A DNA stretch of 54,224 nucleotides, taken from the NCBI GenBank assembly GCA_944325215.1, contig CALUZC010000019.1, forward strand, positions 1 to 54,224. The letters run 5' to 3'. The notes under the pieces are model-generated. The model worked only from the letters and a program-made list of their open reading frames with translations, was not told the DNA's origin and searched no databases. The DNA comes from an uncultured Mucispirillum sp. (lineage in GTDB: Bacteria > Chrysiogenota > Deferribacteres > Deferribacterales > Mucispirillaceae). A program made the translations under genes and the position numbers. Below, in pieces: positions 36,561 to 46,598 of this stretch; positions within the stretch are counted from its first letter, which is position 1; the number at the start of each line of letters is the position of its first letter.

Positions 36561-37904
36561 ATGGAACGATTGATTTTAAAAAAACTGCTGGAATGGAAAA
36601 ATTCTCCCTATCGTAAACCTTTGATTTTAAAAGGTGTGCGTCAGGTTGGAAAAACATGGGTGCTAAAAGAATTTGGCAAACGATACTATGAAAATACTGC
36701 TTATTTCAACTTTGATGAAAATGAAGAATACAGGCAGTTTTTTGAAACCACAAAAGATGTGAACAGAATTTTACAGAATCTTATGCTGGCAAGTGGTCAG
36801 AAAATTATGCCTGATAAGACTTTGATTATTTTTGATGAAACTCAGGACTGCCCTAATGTTATCAATTCCATGAAATATTTCTGTGAAAATGCTCCACAGT
36901 ATCACATTGCATGTGCTGGTTCTTTATTAGGGATTGCCTTAGCAAAACCTTCTTCTTTTCCAGTTGGTCAAATTAATTTCATGCAGATAGACCCTATGAA
37001 CTTTACAGAGTTTTTGCTGGCAAACGGAAATGAGAATCTGGTAAACTATCTTGAAACAGTAGATACTATTGAGCCTATTCCTGATGCATTCTTTAATCCT
37101 CTGTATGAAAAACTGAAGATGTATTATGTAACTGGTGGTATGCCAGAACCTGTTAAAATGTGGACTGAGGCAAGAGATGTAAATGCAATGCAGGAAGCAC
37201 TGTCTGATATTATTGGTGCTTATGAGCGTGACTTTGCCAAACACCCCAATATCAGTGAATTTCCTAAGATTTCAATGATATGGAAGTCTATACCCTCACA
37301 ACTGGCAAGAGAAAATAAAAAATTCATATATAAGGTGGTCAAAGAAGGTGCTCGTGCTCGTGAATATGAAGATGCTTTACAGTGGCTGGTAGATGCCAGA
37401 CTTGTGCATAAAATCTACCGCAGTTCTGCTCCTGGTCTGCCTGTATCTGCTTATGATGACCTCTCATCTTTTAAGATTTATCTTGTAGATGTGGGACTGC
37501 TTCGTCGACTGGCACAACTTGCACCCACTGCCTTTGGTGAAGGTAATCGGTTATTTACTGAGTTTAAAGGTGCATTAACCGAAAATTTTGTTCTGCAGAC
37601 TTTAATTACACAATTTGAAGTAACTCCAAGATACTGGACACAGACAAATCCACCTTATGAGGTTGATTTTCTAATTCAGCATGAAAACGATATTTTCCCA
37701 GTGGAAGTTAAATCAGAAGCTAATACTACAAGTAAAAGCCTTAAGAAATTTAAAGAGCTGTTCCCAGATAAGGTAAAGCTTCGCATTCGGTTTTCATTAG
37801 ATAATCTGAAACTTGATGATGATGTGCTTAATATTCCGCTGTTTATGGCAGATTATACTGATAAGCTGATTAGGCTGGCATTACAGCAGCAAAATAAAAA
37901 GTAG
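36561..37904 (+). CDS. AAA ATPase with DUF4143 domain
   Basis: A 447-residue protein of the AAA_14/DUF4143 type. Walker A GVRQVGKTWVLKEF is at about 25-38, Walker B TLIIFDETQDCP at about 97-108, with sensor CAGSLLGIAL. The C-terminal DUF4143 part contains PPYEVDFLIQHENDIFPVEVK (about residue 372 on; E-V-D ... E-V-K), a restriction-like fold that may be inactive or a nuclease. The function of the family is unknown. The only + strand gene on the island. Its codon use is clearly richer in G and C than its neighbours, which suggests a separate origin. It is convergent with the Fic gene (12 bases between stops). Confidence 0.9.
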   Translation: MERLILKKLLEWKNSPYRKPLILKGVRQVGKTWVLKEFGKRYYENTAYFNFDENEEYRQFFETTKDVNRILQNLMLASGQKIMPDKTLIIFDETQDCPNVINSMKYFCENAPQYHIACAGSLLGIALAKPSSFPVGQINFMQIDPMNFTEFLLANGNENLVNYLETVDTIEPIPDAFFNPLYEKLKMYYVTGGMPEPVKMWTEARDVNAMQEALSDIIGAYERDFAKHPNISEFPKISMIWKSIPSQLARENKKFIYKVVKEGARAREYEDALQWLVDARLVHKIYRSSAPGLPVSAYDDLSSFKIYLVDVGLLRRLAQLAPTAFGEGNRLFTEFKGALTENFVLQTLITQFEVTPRYWTQTNPPYEVDFLIQHENDIFPVEVKSEANTTSKSLKKFKELFPDKVKLRIRFSLDNLKLDDDVLNIPLFMADYTDKLIRLALQQQNKK

Positions 37905-37916
37905 TGTGTTTCACTT

Positions 37917-38522
37917 CTACAAATCTTCCAGTTTAAATGTGTTATAGCCTTCGTAATAATAGCTGTGGTCTATACCTTTCATATATACGAATCTGTCTGA
38001 TACAGCATCTGTTAATGCCTGCTTTAATATATGTTTGATTTCAATATCTTTCACAGGGCTTCTTTCCATAGCCAGCAGATAATCGTTTTTATCTACCCTG
38101 CTCCAATCAATCACTTTAGATAGTGATTTTTTTAGAATGCAGTCAAGCCATATTCTCATACTCCTGCCGTTACCTTCTCTAAATGGGTGAGCAATACTCA
38201 TTTCCACATATTTTTCTACTATTTCATCAAAATTAGATTGTGGCATATTATCAATATTTTTTAGAGAAATATCTAAATACATTAAAGGGGCAAAGCGAAA
38301 ATTACCTTTTGAGATATTCACTTGCCGAATACTGCCTGCAAAGTCATAAATATCCTGAAATAAATACTTATGTATTGCCTGTAACGATTTAAATGTACCA
38401 GCTTCTAATTTATCTAATATTTTATTATCAAAAAGCTCTAATGCACGCTTTTTACTAAGCCGCTCTTCTTCTCTTGCAAGAATTGAAGCATCTGTTATAC
38501 CTAACTTATTCTCTAAAACCAT
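37917..38522 (-). CDS. fic: Fic-family protein (predicted AMP transferase)
   Basis: A 201-residue Fic/DOC protein with the complete active motif HPFREGNGRSMR (about 109-120), which transfers AMP from ATP to hydroxyl groups of target proteins. The N-terminal 'LGITDASILAREEERLSKKR' block is typical of the Fic/Fic-toxin subfamily normally paired with a small YhfG-type antitoxin. No such partner is visible upstream (38523-38645), so it may be orphaned or self-inhibited. I use the ATG at 38522. A longer in-frame start at 38594 adds a hydrophobic stretch without family match. Acts in the cytosol; the target is unknown. Confidence 0.88.
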   Translation of the reverse strand: MVLENKLGITDASILAREEERLSKKRALELFDNKILDKLEAGTFKSLQAIHKYLFQDIYDFAGSIRQVNISKGNFRFAPLMYLDISLKNIDNMPQSNFDEIVEKYVEMSIAHPFREGNGRSMRIWLDCILKKSLSKVIDWSRVDKNDYLLAMERSPVKDIEIKHILKQALTDAVSDRFVYMKGIDHSYYYEGYNTFKLEDL

Positions 38523-38645
38523 AACATAACCTATATATGATAATAAAAATAGTATATAGTGCTGGCAAAACAATTTCAAGCAATAATAATACAAATATAT
38601 ATCAAATACTTCAATTTATTCTTTATATATTATAATAACAGAATT

Positions 38646-39128
38646 CTATAAAGTATTTAACGCTAATATTTCTTGTAATATATTATTGTACATTTCACTC
38701 TTAATTTGTAAAGTATTAAGTTTTCCATTTGGATAAATTTCTTTAAAAAATCTTGTATTCATAAGTAAATTCATCCCTGTTTCAGCATATTCACTACATA
38801 TATCAAGTATTTCTTTTGTTTTACATAGCAATTCATTATTCATGTTGCTTGATACATAAGCAATAGATACAAGTAAAGACCATTCATCCTCACTTAACTG
38901 TTCTAGAGTAAAAATTGATTCTCTACTTTCAAGAGGGGTGCGGTTTCCACTTTTAAATCCTAAAACACAGCATATAGAATAGATATTAGTATATTGGTCA
39001 AATAACGGTAAATTTTCACTCAAAGTATTGTTTCTATTAGTGCAAAATGTTTGGTAAACAAGTTTTGACCTTTTTGATGTATATATAATTGGAGACTTTT
39101 CATCAGATGATATTAGTGCCTGTGCCAT
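38646..39128 (-). CDS. Dnd-associated protein 4-like
   Basis: A 160-residue soluble protein. 'NIYSICCVLGFKSGNRTPLE' followed by SEDEWSLLVSIAYVSSN and ICSEYAETGMNLL fits the family I remember as dnd-system-associated protein 4 (an 'aaalGyk.g.R.pl' block, then 'i.liA', then 'FEeYAnGG'). The biochemical role is unknown. Its ATG overlaps the stop of the DndD-like gene (TAATG), with AGGAGG inside the end of that gene, so the two are made together. Last gene of the phosphorothioation operon and independent support for calling the whole locus sulfur-linked. Confidence 0.75.
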   Translation of the reverse strand: MAQALISSDEKSPIIYTSKRSKLVYQTFCTNRNNTLSENLPLFDQYTNIYSICCVLGFKSGNRTPLESRESIFTLEQLSEDEWSLLVSIAYVSSNMNNELLCKTKEILDICSEYAETGMNLLMNTRFFKEIYPNGKLNTLQIKSEMYNNILQEILALNTL

Positions 39129-41122
39129 TATAACCTCCTAGTAGGTTGCCAGCTATATATATCTTTCTCTATAATACTAGATACGCCATCAACACTATGT
39201 AATTCATATATTTTATGCCATTTACCAGATTTTTTTAATGCACCTGCTTCTATATTAGTAAATTCTGTATCAGTTGCTAACAATATCCATTGATTTAATA
39301 ATAAAGGTAATTTTTCTAGCATAGAATCCCTATGTTCCCCTGATAGTCTACCAAAAGGAGTATCCATTAATAATGGCATATTTAATTTTGCAGAGACCTG
39401 CATTAAAGCACAAATATATGATATAGAAACAATCTGTCGTTGGCCACTTGATATATCTTGTAAAATATTATTCCCATATCTACCTATCACATTAAGAAAG
39501 AATTTTTCCGTTAAAACAAGTTTATCTATGATAGATTTAGTTTCTTCATCAGCAATTTCTTTAAAAATATCTGTTGCACATTCAGACAAATTCATTAATA
39601 ACTTATCAACATACTCATTATATAATTCTTCTATTATATTTTTTATTTTATTTAATATGCTTATTTTATTATGCAATCTTTGTATTTTGACATTATTTAC
39701 AGATAGTTGCTTATGTTTTAACTGTAAATCATTTTCTTTTTTATACAATTGTTCTTTGATTAATGTACATTCAATCAACTTGTATTTATAATCTTCAATT
39801 TCTTTTTCTAGTAACAATACTCTATTAGTATAATCTGTTGTATCAGCATATCTCTGAAGTTCTTCATTTATAGCATCTATATTTTCTTCAATATTTTGCT
39901 TACTATCTATAAAGGAACAATATTCTTTTATATGTCTATCCAGATCAGGCTTATATTGATTATCAATAGTTGATTTAGTTTTATATAATTTTAAATAAAG
40001 CTTATATGCAGCATCATAACTTTTAGGAGCTTTCTGTTCTAATAGAGATTTTAGCTTATTTATTTCTTCACTATTTTCACATAATTCATTCCCGCAGATA
40101 CATCTTCCTCTTCTAATTAATTCTAAAATAAAATCTTCTTTTATATCCCCAGGCAGTTCACCTTTATCTACTTTTAATGATAAAAGTTGATATACCTGTT
40201 CTATAATAGTATTTCCAATATTAAGAGATACTATTGATAAATCTTTTTTTAAGTCATTATTGACATTGTTTATATTATTATCTAGCTCTTTATATTTTTT
40301 TAAAAGAATATCTTTTTCTTTTTGTTTGTCTGCACCTTCTTTAGACTCTCTCAATAATTTATTATATTTTCTTAATTCATCATTATTGATAGATAATGAA
40401 TTTTCTAGTGCATTATATTTAATATTATTACTTTCTGCTTCTTTTTGTATCTTACAAATTTCATCAGCCAATGATTCTAACTCTGCATCTCTTGAAAAAT
40501 CTCTTATAACTTTTGAGGTATCTTTTATTAATCTATCTATCACATTTTTAGTAACAGTCAATACATCTAAATTAAGAAATTTAATTATGCTGTTTTTTAT
40601 ATTTTCCATTGCTTGTGTAGTCTGCTCTGTAATTGCCTCCATTTGTTCTCCATCAAACAAGAAAAAATCTTTATATTGCTCACTAATTATTCTATCAATA
40701 TTTATCCTAATTTCATTTATATCTCTTATAATGATTGTATTACCTGCACTTGTTTTTGATAATATTGCTTCACCATTTCGTATAATATAATCCTCTTTAT
40801 TTTTCATACATAAAATTGTTCTTTGCAATTCATATTGAATATCACTATGTACAAATCTTAATTTTACACTACCAGAAACAAAATTATCACTTTCTTCAAT
40901 TAAATTTTTATTAACTAAAATATTATTATTTATATTTTGTTCATTACTATCTCGCTTTAAATGTGTCTGACCAAATAAACAAAATAATATAGCTCTTAGA
41001 ATACTAGTTTTACCATGACCATTTTGCCCAAGAATAACAGTAACATTATTTTCATCAAAAATAATTTCATGTTCTCCTTTAAACTGTCTGAAATTATTTA
41101 AATGTAATGATAAAAATTTCAT
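39128..41122 (-). CDS. DndD-like SMC/RecN-type ATPase
   Basis: A 664-residue ATPase. The N-terminal lobe begins KFLSLHLNNFRQFKGEHEI with Walker A ILGQNGHGKTSILRAI (about 31-46). Two long coiled-coil arms (about 190-320 and 350-500) flank a CxCG-x3-C zinc-hook-like turn (RCICGNELCE, near 340). The C-terminal lobe has the ABC signature DISSGQRQIVSIS and Walker B LLMDTPFGRLSG. The layout matches DndD. In Dnd systems DndD serves modification, but here modification would be done by SspA-D, so I infer a role in the restriction arm, as with SspH-like proteins. It overlaps the next gene and follows the small gene by one base. Confidence 0.85.
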   Translation of the reverse strand: MKFLSLHLNNFRQFKGEHEIIFDENNVTVILGQNGHGKTSILRAILFCLFGQTHLKRDSNEQNINNNILVNKNLIEESDNFVSGSVKLRFVHSDIQYELQRTILCMKNKEDYIIRNGEAILSKTSAGNTIIIRDINEIRINIDRIISEQYKDFFLFDGEQMEAITEQTTQAMENIKNSIIKFLNLDVLTVTKNVIDRLIKDTSKVIRDFSRDAELESLADEICKIQKEAESNNIKYNALENSLSINNDELRKYNKLLRESKEGADKQKEKDILLKKYKELDNNINNVNNDLKKDLSIVSLNIGNTIIEQVYQLLSLKVDKGELPGDIKEDFILELIRRGRCICGNELCENSEEINKLKSLLEQKAPKSYDAAYKLYLKLYKTKSTIDNQYKPDLDRHIKEYCSFIDSKQNIEENIDAINEELQRYADTTDYTNRVLLLEKEIEDYKYKLIECTLIKEQLYKKENDLQLKHKQLSVNNVKIQRLHNKISILNKIKNIIEELYNEYVDKLLMNLSECATDIFKEIADEETKSIIDKLVLTEKFFLNVIGRYGNNILQDISSGQRQIVSISYICALMQVSAKLNMPLLMDTPFGRLSGEHRDSMLEKLPLLLNQWILLATDTEFTNIEAGALKKSGKWHKIYELHSVDGVSSIIEKDIYSWQPTRRL

Positions 41123-41123
41123 T

Positions 41124-41309
41124 TCATAACTTCTCCTCTATAGCTCTATCAATGTATGTACTTAATATGTTCTCCATTTCTCGTTTTTGCTTATTCTCAT
41201 TTTTCATTTCAAATGCTCTTTTTAATATTTTTTTGCACAACACATTAATTTCATTTTCCTCTAAGTTGTTAATTATTTGTGCAGGATCAAGCTTATAATC
41301 TTTATCCAT
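41124..41309 (-). CDS. Small helical protein between helicase and DndD-like genes
   Basis: A 61-residue, charged, mostly helical protein (DKDYKLDPAQIINNLEENEI..., two helices, no cysteine). I do not recognise it. The start at 41309 overlaps the stop of the helicase gene and GGAG lies six bases before; the longer start at 41330 lacks a signal. One base separates it from the DndD-like gene, so expression is coupled. It may be a subunit of the ATPase complex. It is too short and dissimilar to be called DndE. Confidence 0.65.
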   Translation of the reverse strand: MDKDYKLDPAQIINNLEENEINVLCKKILKRAFEMKNENKQKREMENILSTYIDRAIEEKL

Positions 41310-43443
41310 CATAGTCTCCATATAAATCATTATCTTCTATTAATAATTTGCTTTCATTATAAATGTCATATGGTGTTTTGTCAAGTTCATCTATAAAACC
41401 ATAATGTTCACAATAAGAAGCTAACAGTTGACGATTGCTAGCTTTATTTTCAGCACAACTATTAAACTCAGCAAATCTAGGCAATTCTCTTATTAAAAGT
41501 TTTTTTAGATATTTATCTTCTACATTATTTATTAACTTCCAAGGTCCTACCATAAAATCATATATATATGCTCTAATTTTATTTGAATATATCCTTAGAA
41601 TTCTACCTCTTCTTTGTATAAATTCTTTAGGATTAGTTGTGCTGCTTAAAATATATGCACGTTTTGTTGCTGGAATATCAACTCCTTCATCCAGGCATTT
41701 TATCGCTACAATACCATCTATTTCGCCATTAGAAAAACTTTGTATAACACTTGCTCTCTCTTGCATATTCATTGTCCCAACAAATTCATGGACTTTTAAA
41801 CCAATATCGCTCAATATTTTAGTGATACATTTTGTTTGTTCATTAGCTACATAAAAAATATTATATTTATATTCTTCATAATTTTCATGACATTTTTTTA
41901 TATGTTCTTTGACCAATTTTTGTAGACTAATTTTTTTATTTTCAGCTTTCGCTATTACCATAGAACGTTTTATGAGTAGTTTTTTTAATAATTCATTGTC
42001 AAATTCTGTCTTATCATTAATTATTGTTAAATTAGAAATTTTATCGGATAATTCTATAAACTCTTCTAATTCATCTTCTGTTAAGTCTATTAATATGGGT
42101 TCATAATAATAAGGAGTTAACTTATTTTCTTTAATAGCTCTTTCTATTGGATATTCTATTACTGTTTTTTTAAAATAATCTTTTATTATGTTTGTTCCAA
42201 TATCATCATACCATCTAATTGGTGTTGCTGATAATCCTATTCTAAATTTTGCACTGCTAAACAAAGTTTTTCGATACATTGGACTACCTGTATTATGTGC
42301 TTCATCAGCTATTAGCAGATAATCTATATTTTTTAATCTGGTATTAATAATATCTTGAAATTCATCACGAGATGCAGATGCATATAAAGTAACTATACAT
42401 AATTTTTTTTCAAACCCATTTATGTACATATTTATTTTATTATGTAAATTATTTTCCCATAAATTTATACTGCCAAAACAAGCAATTGGTTTATAATCCA
42501 TATCCTTTAGTTCTTTAATCCATTGCTGTGCTAAATGTTGATATGGAACAATAACAATCATAGCTATTTTTGAATATTTTTCATAAAGTATTTTTGTTGC
42601 TGAAATAGCAGTAAATGTTTTACCAGCTCCTGTAGCCATCTCGAAAAAACCAATATAGTGATTTCTAGTCCATTCATCAATTGCCTCAGCCTGGTAATCC
42701 CGTAATATACGTTCTTGTTTCATGTGCTTCTTATTATTTATAGTATATATACTAGAATTTGAATAATCTGTAGCCAATTGTATAATATTATTTTTGATTG
42801 TTTCTGGTAATGTATATATTTTTAGATTTTTTATATTATTATTCCATTTCTTTTCAAATGTTTCAATTAAGTCTAAAGCATATAATTTACCTTCACCAAA
42901 ATTTGTAAAAAGAGTAACAGTTTCTTCATTTATAGATGCTTGATAACTATCATTTTGTGATCCTGATATTACAATATGATTATTTTCATTATCATAAAAT
43001 ATAGATATTTTTGAGTGAAACATTCCTCCTTGTAAGGAGCCAACAGGAATAGCAAATTTAAACTCTAAAATATTTGATTTTACTAATGTTCCTAGAATAT
43101 TTAAAGTATCATATTCAAGCTGCTTTTCTAAATCCTCTATTGAATTTTGTATTACTTGATTTATTCTATTTTCAATGTCCTCATCTACATTTGCACTATT
43201 ATAAAAAACCTCTCTATCTTGTTCAGAAAGTTTAATAGATGTTATAATTCTTGCTTTACCATTATTTAAACCTATAAAATGTGACAAACCATGTGCAACT
43301 TCTTTGAGCCATGACGAAGAGAAAAAACCAACTTCCCTATCATATTTAACTGTATCTTTCAATATATCATTAATTACATTTTTGATGATATTGACATTTG
43401 TAGAATTATATGTTCTATTTAATTGTAATGATTTAAAGCTCAT
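41302..43443 (-). CDS. DEAD/DEAH helicase with N-terminal PLD-like nuclease domain
   Basis: A 713-residue protein. Residues about 1-215 form a PLD-like domain, with a single HKD-like motif in GGMFHSKISIFYDNE and later VISGSQND. An SF2 helicase follows: MATGAGKTFTAIS (Walker A), LLIADEAHNTGS (motif II), GLSATPIRW (motif III) and FIQRRGRILRIY (motif VI). The layout is common in defence systems that unwind or cut invading DNA. I prefer the ATG at 43443 (AGGA nine bases upstream) to the GTG at 43461. It overlaps the preceding 1000-residue gene region and the next small gene. Likely a restriction-arm component that acts on DNA without phosphorothioate. Confidence 0.88.
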   Translation of the reverse strand: MSFKSLQLNRTYNSTNVNIIKNVINDILKDTVKYDREVGFFSSSWLKEVAHGLSHFIGLNNGKARIITSIKLSEQDREVFYNSANVDEDIENRINQVIQNSIEDLEKQLEYDTLNILGTLVKSNILEFKFAIPVGSLQGGMFHSKISIFYDNENNHIVISGSQNDSYQASINEETVTLFTNFGEGKLYALDLIETFEKKWNNNIKNLKIYTLPETIKNNIIQLATDYSNSSIYTINNKKHMKQERILRDYQAEAIDEWTRNHYIGFFEMATGAGKTFTAISATKILYEKYSKIAMIVIVPYQHLAQQWIKELKDMDYKPIACFGSINLWENNLHNKINMYINGFEKKLCIVTLYASASRDEFQDIINTRLKNIDYLLIADEAHNTGSPMYRKTLFSSAKFRIGLSATPIRWYDDIGTNIIKDYFKKTVIEYPIERAIKENKLTPYYYEPILIDLTEDELEEFIELSDKISNLTIINDKTEFDNELLKKLLIKRSMVIAKAENKKISLQKLVKEHIKKCHENYEEYKYNIFYVANEQTKCITKILSDIGLKVHEFVGTMNMQERASVIQSFSNGEIDGIVAIKCLDEGVDIPATKRAYILSSTTNPKEFIQRRGRILRIYSNKIRAYIYDFMVGPWKLINNVEDKYLKKLLIRELPRFAEFNSCAENKASNRQLLASYCEHYGFIDELDKTPYDIYNESKLLIEDNDLYGDYDG

Positions 43444-43453
43444 GTAATTTTTC

Positions 43454-46400
43454 CTACTCACTCAATATTTCTATAAAGCGACCTTCATCTCTTACTTTGA
43501 TATAACCTGTCTTAAACAATTCTTTTATATTGTCCCGTTTAGAATTTATTATTTCATTATCAAGTAAATATCCAATAAATTCACTATATGGAATTAATTT
43601 TCTTTGATATTTGTTTTTTATAATTTCTCTAATAATGCATGATATTTCATAAGAAGATTTATATATAATGTTATAAAACATTTTATAATTACCATCTTTA
43701 AATTTTAATATACTCATTATTGTATATGGATTCCATAGTATATTTTCATTAAATGGTAATTGTGAAAGCTCTAAAAACTGTTCATTTATAATAATAAATG
43801 AATAATTTTGGAATTCACTATTTATTTTATTGTAAACATTATCAATAAATTCATCAGAAATATTAACATGCTCTCGTGTTATATAACTATTAGCATCTAT
43901 TTGTAAAATATCCTTCTCTAAAGCAGTAAGTATATTATGTTTTATAAGATAATTTTGATTACAATATTCTGATATACTATATGCATTTACAAATCCATTT
44001 TTTATACATTCATCATTCATCCATCGTATAACATGCTCTTTTACATTCTGCAATGACGTGATAAAACCTGCCGGACTTATATTAAGTTCTGGAAAGTAAT
44101 ATAGTAAAATTGAACGCATTACCTTTACACTAACATCCGTTCCATTAACACAATCTAACCAAAGCTGCCAATAATCCTTTTGTATTCCTTTTAATGCAAC
44201 ACCTTTGTTTATATTTTTATCTATTAATGCTTTTAAATTATTTATTTTATCTATATTAATATTTACTTTGTTTATATTAAAATACTCATTATCACCTTTA
44301 TATATTATTTGAGAATCTGACAAACAGTTATCCAATCTATATTTGGCCCATCCCAATTCTTTACAAAAATAAGCCTCAACTTCTTCTTTACTTACGAATC
44401 CAGATTTTTCTTCAAAATATTCTTCAAATATTTCTATCCTAGAAATTTGAGAAATATCATTCTTACATATATTCAAATGATCAAATTTCAATAAATCATG
44501 TTGTTTTTCTTTCATTAATGAATATAATAAATATTCAGACTCAATACCATTTTTTTTAAAATATTCTTCTGCCTGCTTATAAATACCTAAAACATTAAAT
44601 GGTGTTAATGTCTTTTCTATTTTTTCGAGACATAATTTAATACCATAATCAATTACTTCATCATCAATTTTAATACAATCTCTATGTTGATAATATCCTC
44701 TTTTTGTAAGTAATAAAGGTGATTTTTTTGAAATTAACCTTCCAATTAAAGCACGTTGTGAACCTAAATCAATATCCGGATAACGATTAGAAAATTGTTC
44801 ATATATTGCAGAAATATTTTGTTGGATATACTCTCCAGATGGATATAACTCTTTAAATGCTGTATATAATAAATAATTAACTTTTTGATTAAGAATATAT
44901 TTTTTATTTTCTGGTATATATATCAAAAATGTATCTTTAATATATGAGTCAATTTGTTCATATACTTTGTTAAAATTTGTCTCTTTATCTTTATCGTTAT
45001 TATTACATATTTCGCAAGTTTTATTATATACCATAGACTTGATATCTTCATCACTAAATGATTCTTCATCATCAGTATCAAACTCTATATCTGTCATTTG
45101 AAAATTTAAACCTATAAGCTCATATTGTCTATCAAACAATATATTTTCTTCATCTATATATCTTAATACATTATCAATCAATGGAATATAACTCTTGATA
45201 CATTCAAGTTCTATAATATTATAGGAAATTACATCACCATATTTCATAAATAAATCTTCTAAAGTAAAATAAAAAACATCAATGATATCAATTAATTCAT
45301 CAATAATCTTCTTTTCTTGCTGTCTAATACGTTCCCGTGTAAGCTTGTGCTGATCTCCCAAATCTTGTAATGTCATACCATCATATATGCTCAGTCTATA
45401 ATCATATATATCTTTTTCAATACCATCTAAATGCGCTACATATAAATCAAGTTCAACTTTAAAATCTTTTATAGTATAAGGATATGTTTCTGTTTCTTTC
45501 ACTTGATAAGCAACACCAAATTCTATACCCTTATTTTTTAAATAACTCCTTATAGATTCTATTTTATTTTTACCAATACCACTAATTTTTGATAAATCAC
45601 TTGATAAAATATCTCCAATAGTATTTATATTATTAGCTCTAAAAACTCTTTTAAGTCTTGGAAGTTTATAAAATATTATTTTTTCTTCTAATAAATAAGA
45701 ATCTAGATATTGAAAATTCGCTTTGTCTTGTAAAGATTGAGTATCAGAATCAACAAAGGTTTCTACCGTTGGTATTACACGCAACTTATCTCGTTGATAC
45801 TTGATATCCTTCATAAGTTTGCTTTTACTTTTTGCTATTAATAATATTTCATTATCAGTTAATGATATAAATTGAGATAATGTTGTTATATTATGATTAT
45901 TTAAAACTTCATAGACATTTAGAGGTAAATCTATATTATTTAAATTAGAATTAATGTCTGTATTATTAGTAAATTTAGCTTTAGTATTCTGTTCTTTAAA
46001 ATTAACTTGTAATATTTTCTGAATAATATTTTTTTGAATATCAGTAAGTTTTGATATAACATCAAGACTTAAACCATATAAATGCTTATAACTAATAATT
46101 TCTAATAATTGAAAAAATTTTGACAATATATTTGCTTCTTTACTATAAATACCAGAATAATATACAATCTGTTCTTCTGTCTTATTGCAAATAATGAAAT
46201 CTTGTTTATCAAAATTATTTATAGAATAAAATGAAATATGAGAATTATAAAATTGTAATCCATATAAACCAAGTATCTGCATAACTTTAATAAAGGTTTC
46301 TGATTTTGATTTAGAATAAAATAAATTAATAATATCCTGGGTTATCTCATCAAACAAAACAATATTAGCTTGTTCACAGAATACTTCTAGTATGGAATTA

Positions 46401-46462
46401 CTAGTATCAATAATTCTCTTATCATTCAAAAATTCTGGGATATATACCAATTTATCTTCCAC
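43454..46462 (-). CDS. Large protein with alpha-CTD-like and sigma region 4-like DNA-binding domains
   Basis: About 1002 residues. Two helix-hairpin-helix segments like the RNA polymerase alpha C-terminal domain occur at about 185-220 ('NNHNITTLSQFISLTDNEIL') and 270-315 ('NINTIGDILSSDLSKISGIG', KNKIESIRSYLKNKG). A sigma-70 region 4-like helix-turn-helix follows at about 355-395 ('MTLQDLGDQHKLTRERIRQQ', E, KK). The remaining 600 residues are helical and unrecognised, with no P-loop and no clear nuclease motif. I infer the DNA-recognition part of the restriction arm of this sulfur system rather than a transcription factor. It starts at GTG 46462 (GGGAG five bases before); a TTG at 46474 is the longer choice. 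A separate 124-base gap separates it from sspA. Confidence 0.75.
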   Translation of the reverse strand: MEDKLVYIPEFLNDKRIIDTSNSILEVFCEQANIVLFDEITQDIINLFYSKSKSETFIKVMQILGLYGLQFYNSHISFYSINNFDKQDFIICNKTEEQIVYYSGIYSKEANILSKFFQLLEIISYKHLYGLSLDVISKLTDIQKNIIQKILQVNFKEQNTKAKFTNNTDINSNLNNIDLPLNVYEVLNNHNITTLSQFISLTDNEILLIAKSKSKLMKDIKYQRDKLRVIPTVETFVDSDTQSLQDKANFQYLDSYLLEEKIIFYKLPRLKRVFRANNINTIGDILSSDLSKISGIGKNKIESIRSYLKNKGIEFGVAYQVKETETYPYTIKDFKVELDLYVAHLDGIEKDIYDYRLSIYDGMTLQDLGDQHKLTRERIRQQEKKIIDELIDIIDVFYFTLEDLFMKYGDVISYNIIELECIKSYIPLIDNVLRYIDEENILFDRQYELIGLNFQMTDIEFDTDDEESFSDEDIKSMVYNKTCEICNNNDKDKETNFNKVYEQIDSYIKDTFLIYIPENKKYILNQKVNYLLYTAFKELYPSGEYIQQNISAIYEQFSNRYPDIDLGSQRALIGRLISKKSPLLLTKRGYYQHRDCIKIDDEVIDYGIKLCLEKIEKTLTPFNVLGIYKQAEEYFKKNGIESEYLLYSLMKEKQHDLLKFDHLNICKNDISQISRIEIFEEYFEEKSGFVSKEEVEAYFCKELGWAKYRLDNCLSDSQIIYKGDNEYFNINKVNINIDKINNLKALIDKNINKGVALKGIQKDYWQLWLDCVNGTDVSVKVMRSILLYYFPELNISPAGFITSLQNVKEHVIRWMNDECIKNGFVNAYSISEYCNQNYLIKHNILTALEKDILQIDANSYITREHVNISDEFIDNVYNKINSEFQNYSFIIINEQFLELSQLPFNENILWNPYTIMSILKFKDGNYKMFYNIIYKSSYEISCIIREIIKNKYQRKLIPYSEFIGYLLDNEIINSKRDNIKELFKTGYIKVRDEGRFIEILSE

Positions 46463-46598
46463 ATACTCTCCCAATATAGTTCTAATTAATTGATGTAATG
46501 TATAGTTTATAACAAAATTTTAACAATATGGTGTAGCACTTTTAGTAAACTCGTAATATATAGAAACACAATCTTTTAAACTCATTGAAATACCCTTT

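Noticed and set aside
41124-41309. Small protein as DndE
   Set aside because: Only 61 residues and no resemblance to DndE motifs; position alone is not enough.
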